Below are positions 5,229 to 10,833 of a DNA stretch of 10,833 nt, in pieces. Each line of letters starts with the position of its first letter. The stretch's first letter is position 1. Below the pieces are notes generated by a model, which was given only the letters and a program-made list of their open reading frames with translations, made no database searches and had not been told where the DNA came from. Position numbers and translations under genes: made by a program. This DNA is from Actinomycetes bacterium (GTDB taxonomy: Bacteria; Actinomycetota; Actinomycetes; Actinomycetales; Cellulomonadaceae): contig JAEWOA010000277.1 in assembly GCA_023461115.1 (NCBI GenBank), positions 1-10,833 on the forward strand, given 5' to 3'.

Positions 5229-5756
5229 TTAGCGGCGCACGAACACGTGGGGCGCAGCCGGGGCCCACTCCTCGCCGGGCGAGTCGGTCGCCGCGGTGAG
5301 CATCAGGACCGGGCTGCCGGCCTCGTCGGAGACCATGATCGCGAGGGACTCGGTCGCCGGGGCGCAGTCGGCGGTCGGCAGGTCGCCGACGCGCGTCGTC
5401 AGGACGCATACGCCACCGGCGCTGTCGAGCGCCGCGTAGTGCGTGCCCACGGCGGTCGTCGTGAGCAGCCGCGTGCTCGCGGGCAGCACGTCGAGCGCCT
5501 CGATGCCCGCCGGGTCCACGCGATCCCCGGCCGACTGCGCACGGGCGAGCGCGGGCACGGCGACGGCCGGCTCGAGCGCCGCCGGCGCGTCGACCCCGCG
5601 ATTGCCCTGCGCCCAGAGCACGCCCACGACGATGAGCGCGGCGGCGAGCACGAACACCACGGCGGCGAGCACGCGCGGGCGGCGGCTCCGCGTGGGCTCC
5701 GTCCAGTCGAACTCCCCGAACGCGTCGGCGAGGTCCAGCTCCTCGTACGTCGTCAT
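5229..5756 (-). CDS. Small bitopic membrane protein of unknown function
   Basis: A 175-residue protein that I do not recognise. The N-terminal 28 residues are acidic, then basic just before the membrane (TRSRRPR, 22-28). One hydrophobic helix spans about 29-49 (VLAAVVFVLAAALIVVGVLWA). The remaining 125 residues should be outside the cell. They contain two cysteines (117 and 131, in GVCVL and ADCAP) spaced for a small disulfide loop, and no known catalytic motif. The basic residues on the inner side predict an N-in, C-out orientation. The ATG at 5756 has no ribosome-binding site, but GATACT (5768-5763) lies six bases before it, suggesting a leaderless transcript. It is 126 bases after the DUF3806-like gene on the same strand and may be transcribed separately. 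Confidence 0.75.
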   Translation of the reverse strand: MTTYEELDLADAFGEFDWTEPTRSRRPRVLAAVVFVLAAALIVVGVLWAQGNRGVDAPAALEPAVAVPALARAQSAGDRVDPAGIEALDVLPASTRLLTTTAVGTHYAALDSAGGVCVLTTRVGDLPTADCAPATESLAIMVSDEAGSPVLMLTAATDSPGEEWAPAAPHVFVRR

Positions 5757-5762
5757 GCCGGG

Positions 5763-5768
5763 AGTATC
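5763..5768 (-). promoter_or_regulatory. Candidate leaderless -10 box of the small membrane-protein gene
   Basis: On the - strand GATACT is followed by CCCGGC and then ATG at 5756. It differs from TATACT by one base. GGAAC (5788-5784) lies 15 bases further upstream, similar to an ECF-sigma -35, but no matching CGTC/CGTT -10 follows at the right distance. I therefore favour the housekeeping-type -10 alone. Confidence 0.35.
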
Positions 5769-5882
5769 GGCGCGTACCGGACGGTTCCTGAGAGCCGACG
5801 GTCCCGTTGTGGGGGCGCCGACCGCCCGGATGGAGCACTCTCGTCGCCTGTTCGGGACGACTTGCGCCCACCTGAGCGAGGG

Positions 5883-6374
5883 TCAGCCGCCCGCGAGGAG
5901 GCGCGCCGCGCCCGTGGTCACCACGTCGACATGCGCCTGGAACCAGCCCGGCGCCGCGGTGGACCAGTGCGCCGCGACCGACGAGATCGGGAACACCACG
6001 AGCGCCGAGCGCGGGTGCCCGAGCACCAGCTCGGTGCCCGCGGCGTCCGAGTACGACGACCACTCCAGCGTGGGCAGGCGCTCGACGACGAGGTCGCCCA
6101 ACGCGACGCCGAAGGCGTGCGTGAGGGGGAGCGGGTCGCTCAGGTCGGAGGACTGCCGCCAGGCGTCGTGGACCCGGTCGAAGAGGCTGCCGATCGCCTC
6201 GACCGTCGTCTCGTGGTCGCACAGGTCCGCGACGAGCTCGCGGTGCTGCGCGAGCCACGTGACCTCGGGGCTCGCGAGCGGGGCCACCACTCCCTCGAGC
6301 TCGTCGTCCTCCGGCGGACGCTGCGTCGGGACGACCGAGACGTCGAACGGCCGGCTCGCCCGGAATGGCTGCAT
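5883..6374 (-). CDS. DUF3806-like protein, probably cytoplasmic
   Basis: A 163-residue soluble protein with no signal peptide or membrane helix. The C-terminal half (about residues 83-155) reads LTHAFGVALGDLVVERLPTLEW, then LVLGHPRSALVVFPISSVAAHW, then a helix containing VDVV. This order, a helix with GxALGD, a W-containing strand, and a strand with VFPxSxV, resembles DUF3806, whose function is unknown. The N-terminal 40 residues are variable and Pro/acidic-rich. The ATG at 6374 is the first start in frame but has no Shine-Dalgarno, so the true start could lie slightly downstream. A terminator separates this gene from the protease gene upstream on the same strand, so it probably has its own promoter, which I could not locate. 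Confidence 0.7.
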   Translation of the reverse strand: MQPFRASRPFDVSVVPTQRPPEDDELEGVVAPLASPEVTWLAQHRELVADLCDHETTVEAIGSLFDRVHDAWRQSSDLSDPLPLTHAFGVALGDLVVERLPTLEWSSYSDAAGTELVLGHPRSALVVFPISSVAAHWSTAAPGWFQAHVDVVTTGAARLLAGG

Positions 6375-6450
6375 GCGGCGACATCGGCGTCCGCGCGGGC
6401 GCGCTTGACCTCGACGCCGCCGGGTCCCCCGGATGCCCCGGAAAACCGCG

Positions 6451-6484
6451 GGGCGCGACGGCGGCCGAAGCCGCCGCCGCGCCC
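6451..6484 (-). terminator. Hairpin terminator after the S8 protease gene
   Basis: Arms 6451-6465 and 6470-6484 form a 15-bp stem with a single A-C mismatch at 6458/6477 and a four-base loop (CGAA on the + strand). It begins 14 bases after the protease stop codon. On the - strand it is followed six bases later by TTTT (6445-6442), so it looks like an intrinsic terminator for the protease transcript. Confidence 0.75.
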
Positions 6485-6497
6485 ACGCGGCGTCAGC

Positions 6498-9400
6498 TCA
6501 GCGCAGGACCACCAGGATCATCGGCGCCGAGCTGCCCTTCGTGGTGGCGGAGCCGCCGTAGACGGCCTCGAGGATGTGCAGCCCGGGGGCGAGCCCCGCG
6601 GGCAGCGCGATCTTCGCGGTGCCCAGGTTGCCCTTGACGGCGAGCGTGCCCGTGCCGAGGACGACGCCCTTGCTCTTGACCGTCACCGTGCCGGACGGCG
6701 GAGCCGTGACCCCGAGGACCTGCACGACCGCGGTGGCCGACTTGCCCTGCTTGACGATCGGCGGCACGGTCAGCAGCAGGCTGGCCGTGGTCGCCTTCGC
6801 GACGGACACCGAGACCGGCGCGCTCGTCGAGCCCGTGAACGCGGAGGGCGTCGCCGGCGTGAAGACCGCCGTGACCGACCGTGTGCCCGCACCCGCGAGC
6901 GGTGCGCTGGCCGTGGCCTTGCCGCTCTTCACCGTGGCCGTGGCGATCGTCGCGGCGCCGTCCTTGAACACGACCGTGCCGGCGGCCGCGGCGGGCGAGA
7001 CCGTCGCGGTGAGGGTCGCCTTGACGCCGAACGTGGCGCCGCCGGTGACCTTCAGGCTCGTCGTGCTGGGCTTGGGCGCCGTGATGCCGACCACCTGGGC
7101 CCGTGAGCCGGGCGTGGCGTTGTTGTGGTGGAGCACCAGCAGCTTGCCGGACTCCACGCCCGCCGCGCGGTGCACGACGACCGAGCCGCCCGCGTCCGCG
7201 TCGCTCGTGACGAAGCCGTCACGCGTGTTCTCGAACCAGAACGGCGGCGTGTACGGGTCCACCTGGAACGGCGCGACCTCGTCGAGCACGTCGTTCTCGG
7301 CGTAGCCCGAGTAGGTCCACACCGAGAGCGTCGGCTTGGCGCCCGGGGCGAGGCCGAGCGCGCCGATGGCGATGGGCGCGACCAGCACGTTGCGGTCGAA
7401 CACGCCCGAGTCCAGGTCCCCGAACTCGTTGTTGACCAGCTGCAGGTCGACGGGCGGCGCGCTCGCGGGCTGCGACAGGTCGAAGGTCAGGACCGTCGTG
7501 ATGTCCGAGTCCGCGTTGAGCTTGGTGACGATGGACTCGAAGTCGGGCTCGCCGTCACCGTCGGTGTCGATGTCGATCACCGGGATGACCGCCGTGCCGA
7601 GGCTGGCCCAGTCCCCGTCGGTCGCGAGGCCGACGTTGAGCAGCCCGTACACGTCCGGGTCCCCGCCGAGCGCGGTGATGTACGGCGCCGTGGACGACCA
7701 GCCGACGTACCGGAGGTCGCCTGAGCGCAACGCCGACTGCGACGCGACCAGGCCCGGGTTGTCCTCGAGCTTGGGGCTCGTCGCCGCCAGGATGAGCGGC
7801 GTCGCGATCGACTGCCAGCCACCCGTGTCGATGCCGCGGCCGCTGAACGCGAGGCTGCCCGTGGCGCCGGTGAACGCGACGTTCGACGCCTTGAGGTCGC
7901 TGACCAGGCGCGGCGCGGCCTGCACAGGCACGCGGAGCTCCTGGCTCGCCGACTTCAGCACCAGACGGCCCGCGACCTCGGCCACGAACTCGCGCGGGAC
8001 GCCGGACTGCAGCACGTCGGACGTCGGGTCGATCTGGTGCTTGAGCGTCGCCGGGTCGGCCGTGAGCGTCAGGGTCACGACGACGGGCCTGCCGCCGGCG
8101 GGAACCGTGATGCTCGCGGGCGACGCGGTGATGGTCGCCCCGCCCGCGGTCGTGGCCTTCGTCACCGAGGTCGTGAACCGCTGCGACGTGCTGCCGAAGT
8201 TGCGGACCGTGACGGTCTTCTTGGCTGTGACCGTGCTGGCGCCGACGTTGACGACGCCGAACGAGACCGAGGTCTGCGCCGGGGTCTGCGTGTTGAACGC
8301 GATCACGTTGGTGCTGACGGCCTGGAGCGCGTCGACCCGGCCGGCGCCGGTCCGCTGCGGGCCGTACACCAGGCCGGCGCCGCCGCCCTGCGTGGTCACG
8401 TCGTGCGTGGCCGTGTTGACGATCGCGGCCTTGACCTCGTCGGCCGTCCACCCGGTGTGCGCGGAGCGGACGAGCGCGGCGATGCCCGCGACGTTCGGCG
8501 TGGCCATCGAGGTCCCGGACAGCACGTGCCCCTGCGCCCCGCCGCCCGAGGCCGCGGACATGATGCCCGTGCCGGGCGCCGCGACGTCGGTCTTGGCCCA
8601 TCCGAGCGAGCCGTGCACGCCGCGTGACGAGCCGGCGTTGAGGGTGTCCTCGGTGCCGACTTGCGACGACGACTGCGCCAGGCCGGGGCCGATGTGCAGC
8701 GCGAGGGTGCCCGCCGCGACCTCGCCCATGAGCGCGTTCGTGGTCCCGAGCGTCATCTGGAAGCCGGGGACCTGGTCGTTGCCCGCGATGCCCGCGGAGA
8801 ACGACGGCACGCTCGTGTCGAGCAGCACGCCCACGGCGCCCGCGGCGGTCGCGTTGTTGAACCGGGCCGCGGAGCCGCACCGACGCGTCGGGCCCTCGTC
8901 CCAGTACAGGTACGCGATCTTGTCCGCGACGACGGCGGCCTCCGCGGCCGTGAACGCGGTGCACCCGTCGAACGTGGCGCCCACGTAGGCCACGGGAGCC
9001 GTGACGTCCGCGCCCGTGTAGGCCACCGAGTTCTGGCCCGCGAGCTTGGCCCCGACGAGGGACGCGTCGCTCGCGCCCGTGACCTCGGCCGCGTCGAGGA
9101 CCGGCTGGCCCACCGAGTTGGCGACCGTGAGCGCGCTCGTCGCGTTGCCCGGGGCGCCGCCGATGTCCGTGAGGTCGCCCGCGTTGCCGGACGCGACCGC
9201 GACCACCACGCCGAGCGCGGTGAGCTGGTCCACCAGCAGGTTGTCCGGGTCGTCGGCGGGCGAGCCGTCGCTGCCGAGCGACATGTTGACCACGTCGACG
9301 TGGTCGGAGAAGTCGCCGTCGGCGTTCGGGTCGGCCGCGCGGTCGAGCGCGAGGGCCGTCAGGTCGGTGGAGCCGCCGATGTCCCCGAACACCTTGAACG

Positions 9401-10349
9401 CGTAGAGCTTGGCGCCGGGCGCGGACCCGGGGCCGATCTGGAAGTCGGCGACGTCGGACAGGGCGCCGTAGTCGCCCGCGAACGTGTCGCCGTCGGCGGT
9501 GACGCCGTAGCCGGCGGCGGTGCCGGCGACGTGGGTGCCGTGGCCCGAGTTGGCGCTCGTCGAGAGCGAGTCGATCGGGTTGTCGTCGGGGCTCGGGACG
9601 TCGGTGGAGCCCGGCTCGTCCAGGCTCGCGTCGTAGAGCGGGCCGGCGAAGTCGTAGCCGCCGACGAACTTGGCGGCGTCGAACAGCCCGGCGGGGACGG
9701 GCTGCGTGCCGTCTTCGCCGTACGCCTCGTCGTACGCCTCGATGGTGCCGGGGCCGCCGAAGTCGGCGTGCGTGTAGTCCAGGCCGGTGTCGATGACGGC
9801 GATGCTGACGCCCTCGCCGGTGACGCCGGTGTTCTGCCAGGTGGCCAGCGCGCGCGTGAGCGTGACGGTCGCGGAGTTGGTGGGGCGCTTCGTCGCGACC
9901 CGGTAGATGGCCTTGACGCTGTCGTCCTTGGCGAGCTTGGCCACTTGGGCGGCGTCGCCCGTGACGAGCGCGCCCGCCGCCAGGTTGGTGACCGTGCCGA
10001 GGCGCTTGGGCGCCGCGGTCTGCGCGTTCTTCTCGGTGAGCTCGGCCGGCACGACGTCCTTGGCGGCGGCCTTGGTCTCGGCGGCGGCGGCCTTGACGGC
10101 GGCCTTGCCGTCGTCCTGCACGTCGACGCCCGCGGGGGTCGTCAGCTGGACGAACGCGGTCACGGTGCCCTCGGCGCCCGAGATCCCGACGAGCTTGCGC
10201 GCGTCGGCGAGCGTGTAGCCGCTCAGGCTCGGGTCGAGGCCGTGGGGCTTGGGGTCGGGCGGCGCGGCGCCCGCCGGGGTGCTGAGAAGCGCGGTGCCCA
10301 GCGCCACCGACAAGGCGGTGACGGAGGCGAGGACTGGACGACGTGGCAT
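6498..10349 (-). CDS. Secreted subtilisin-like serine protease (S8 family) with PA insert and C-terminal Ig-like repeats
   Basis: A 1283-residue secreted protease. The ATG at 10349 follows AGGGG (10361-10357) by seven bases and opens a classic signal peptide (MPRRP, hydrophobic core to about residue 22, cleavage near PAGA at 25-28). A propeptide follows (about 40-155, I9-like). The S8 domain has D187 (VIDTGLDYTH), H270 (SGHGTHVAG), oxyanion N389 (ASGNAG) and S614 (SGTSMATPNVAG), all intact. A PA-type domain of about 140 residues (about 440-560, Cys 463 and 491) is inserted between N389 and S614. A long beta-rich region (about 685-1090) includes an acidic DxDxDGDGxPD loop (926-936) that could bind calcium. 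Two Ig-like repeats end the protein (about 1095-1183 and 1188-1283), similar to Big_3-type surface repeats. There is no LPXTG anchor, so it is probably released outside the cell. Its role is likely extracellular protein breakdown. Confidence 0.96.
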   Translation of the reverse strand: MPRRPVLASVTALSVALGTALLSTPAGAAPPDPKPHGLDPSLSGYTLADARKLVGISGAEGTVTAFVQLTTPAGVDVQDDGKAAVKAAAAETKAAAKDVVPAELTEKNAQTAAPKRLGTVTNLAAGALVTGDAAQVAKLAKDDSVKAIYRVATKRPTNSATVTLTRALATWQNTGVTGEGVSIAVIDTGLDYTHADFGGPGTIEAYDEAYGEDGTQPVPAGLFDAAKFVGGYDFAGPLYDASLDEPGSTDVPSPDDNPIDSLSTSANSGHGTHVAGTAAGYGVTADGDTFAGDYGALSDVADFQIGPGSAPGAKLYAFKVFGDIGGSTDLTALALDRAADPNADGDFSDHVDVVNMSLGSDGSPADDPDNLLVDQLTALGVVVAVASGNAGDLTDIGGAPGNATSALTVANSVGQPVLDAAEVTGASDASLVGAKLAGQNSVAYTGADVTAPVAYVGATFDGCTAFTAAEAAVVADKIAYLYWDEGPTRRCGSAARFNNATAAGAVGVLLDTSVPSFSAGIAGNDQVPGFQMTLGTTNALMGEVAAGTLALHIGPGLAQSSSQVGTEDTLNAGSSRGVHGSLGWAKTDVAAPGTGIMSAASGGGAQGHVLSGTSMATPNVAGIAALVRSAHTGWTADEVKAAIVNTATHDVTTQGGGAGLVYGPQRTGAGRVDALQAVSTNVIAFNTQTPAQTSVSFGVVNVGASTVTAKKTVTVRNFGSTSQRFTTSVTKATTAGGATITASPASITVPAGGRPVVVTLTLTADPATLKHQIDPTSDVLQSGVPREFVAEVAGRLVLKSASQELRVPVQAAPRLVSDLKASNVAFTGATGSLAFSGRGIDTGGWQSIATPLILAATSPKLEDNPGLVASQSALRSGDLRYVGWSSTAPYITALGGDPDVYGLLNVGLATDGDWASLGTAVIPVIDIDTDGDGEPDFESIVTKLNADSDITTVLTFDLSQPASAPPVDLQLVNNEFGDLDSGVFDRNVLVAPIAIGALGLAPGAKPTLSVWTYSGYAENDVLDEVAPFQVDPYTPPFWFENTRDGFVTSDADAGGSVVVHRAAGVESGKLLVLHHNNATPGSRAQVVGITAPKPSTTSLKVTGGATFGVKATLTATVSPAAAAGTVVFKDGAATIATATVKSGKATASAPLAGAGTRSVTAVFTPATPSAFTGSTSAPVSVSVAKATTASLLLTVPPIVKQGKSATAVVQVLGVTAPPSGTVTVKSKGVVLGTGTLAVKGNLGTAKIALPAGLAPGLHILEAVYGGSATTKGSSAPMILVVLR

Positions 10350-10403
10350 GCGGACACCCCTGGAGGTCGCGGGACGGGCGCGGCTGATGGCCGTGGCGCT
10401 CGA

Positions 10404-10419
10404 CGTGACGTGGGTCACG
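10404..10419. promoter_or_regulatory. CRP/GlxR-type operator upstream of the S8 protease
   Basis: CGTGACGTGGGTCACG contains GTGA and TCAC separated by six bases, the core of the TGTGA-N6-TCACA site used by CRP-family regulators, including GlxR and Crp of actinobacteria. Only the outermost bases differ (C and G in place of T and A). It lies 55 bases upstream of the protease ATG, and downstream of the best -10 candidate, so it would repress if that promoter is used. Confidence 0.5.
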
Positions 10420-10438
10420 CACACCGGGCGCGATGGGC

Positions 10439-10468
10439 ACGTTACTGATCGGTACAGACATTCGTCAC
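10439..10468 (-). promoter_or_regulatory. Candidate promoter of the S8 protease
   Basis: On the - strand GTGACG (10468-10463, matching four of six bases of TTGACA) is followed after 18 bases by TAACGT (10444-10439), a TANNNT-type -10. Transcription would start near 10432 and give a leader of about 80 bases. A second TGACG (10478-10474) lies exactly 11 bases upstream of the first, so the same face of the helix carries a direct repeat over the -35. Confidence 0.4.
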
Positions 10469-10535
10469 CTATGCGTCATCTGCCGCCTTCGCACGAAACG
10501 CCCGACTGCGGGCATTCTCACAGGTCAGCGCGCTG

Positions 10536-10556
10536 CGAGGTGCCCGGGGCACCTCG
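10536..10556 (-). terminator. Hairpin after the isoaspartate methyltransferase gene
   Basis: CGAGGTGCC (10536-10544) pairs with GGCACCTCG (10548-10556) around a three-base loop. It begins eight bases after the methyltransferase stop codon on the - strand. There is no T-run after the stem in the direction of transcription (the TTTT lies before it), so it may be a weak or factor-assisted terminator. Confidence 0.5.
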
Positions 10557-10564
10557 AAAACTCG

Positions 10565-10833
10565 TCAGCGCAACGGCACGAACGAGTAGGACCCGTGCGT
10601 GCTGACGGCCGTCCGTTCACCCCGACGGATGACGACGTGCATCGTCGAGCGCACCGGGATCACCATGCGCCCGCCGTCCGCGAGCTGCTCGACGAGCGCC
10701 CGCGGCAGCTCGCGCGCCGCCGCCGAGACGAGGATCCGGTGCCACCCGCCGGGCCGCGCTCGGCCGAGCGACGCGGGGTCCGCGGGCTCGATCCGGGCCC
10801 TCGTCGAGCTCGCGCGCCCCGCCGGGGACAGCG
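10565..10833 (-). CDS. pcm: Protein-L-isoaspartate O-methyltransferase, C-terminal part (partial)
   Basis: The gene enters from the right edge; 88 codons and the TGA stop (10567-10565) are visible. The end reads WHRILVSAAARELPRALVEQLADGGRMVIPV, then VVIRRGE and GSYSFVPLR. This matches the conserved C-terminal half of PCMT: the strand and loop ending in AA-xE-(I/L)P, the helix ALxxQLxxGGRMVIPV, and the closing FVPL. The enzyme uses S-adenosylmethionine to methylate isoaspartyl residues in damaged proteins. The SAM-binding part lies outside the window, and the first 25 or so visible residues are Arg/Ala/Pro-rich and weakly conserved. It is on the same strand as the S8 protease and 215 bases upstream of it, separated by a hairpin and a promoter region, so they are probably separate transcripts. 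Confidence 0.85.
   Translation of the reverse strand, partial: LSPAGRASSTRARIEPADPASLGRARPGGWHRILVSAAARELPRALVEQLADGGRMVIPVRSTMHVVIRRGERTAVSTHGSYSFVPLR

Noticed and set aside
5247..7106. A 619-codon open frame on the + strand across several - strand genes
   Set aside because: It spans gene boundaries and a terminator and encodes Arg/Gly/Asp-rich sequence with no domain. High GC makes such stop-free frames common.
10350..10424. A 25-residue N-terminal extension of the S8 protease from a GTG at 10424
   Set aside because: It would bury the signal peptide. The ATG at 10349 has a well-placed AGGGG and begins a textbook signal sequence; the extension also covers the CRP-like operator.
8661..10448. 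A 595-codon open frame on the + strand, antisense to the protease
   Set aside because: Its composition (Arg, Val, Gly, Glu-rich, low complexity) is that of an antisense frame of a high-GC gene. The - strand carries an intact catalytic triad and signal peptide.
1..10833. Signs of mobile DNA, CRISPR array, tRNA or rRNA genes, or a defence system
   Set aside because: No transposase, integrase, terminal inverted repeats, spaced repeat array or RNA-gene signature was seen, and composition is even across the window.

Overview
The window is very GC-rich DNA with the codon use, weak Shine-Dalgarno usage and TANNNT-type -10 boxes of a high-GC actinobacterium. The protein styles suggest Cellulomonadaceae or a related micrococcalean family; that placement is an inference. 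It is ordinary chromosomal DNA. I see no insertion sequence, phage gene, CRISPR array, tRNA or rRNA.

Left part (1-2497, + strand): the last codons of an ECF-type sigma factor, then a 514-residue one-pass membrane protein placed where an anti-sigma factor normally sits. A strong hairpin terminator and a new promoter follow, leading to a seven-helix DUF4203-like membrane protein. This gene converges with, and exactly abuts, a VOC (glyoxalase-fold) gene on the - strand. A 17-bp tandem duplication at the junction supplies sequence to the ends of both genes.

Middle (2498-5228): on the - strand, a short AraC-family regulator gene is followed directly by the VOC gene, probably a small regulator/effector pair. 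Divergent from it, a stand-alone 5'-3' exonuclease of the FEN/PolA-N-terminal family starts at 3461. The two divergent starts share a palindromic CTAG element that can serve as a -10 box on both strands. A DoxX-family membrane protein follows on the + strand and ends at a strong hairpin that probably works in both directions.

Right part (5229-10833, - strand throughout): reading in the direction of transcription, the 3' end of a protein-L-isoaspartate methyltransferase, a large secreted subtilisin-like (S8) protease of 1283 residues with its own upstream region and a CRP/GlxR-like operator, a DUF3806-type protein, and a small bitopic membrane protein of unknown function. Hairpins lie after the methyltransferase and the protease.

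I did not find a clear new multi-gene system. The most distinctive observations concern gene boundaries and promoters: the junction duplication, a stop codon that forms part of the next gene's -10 box, and the shared divergent -10 palindrome.
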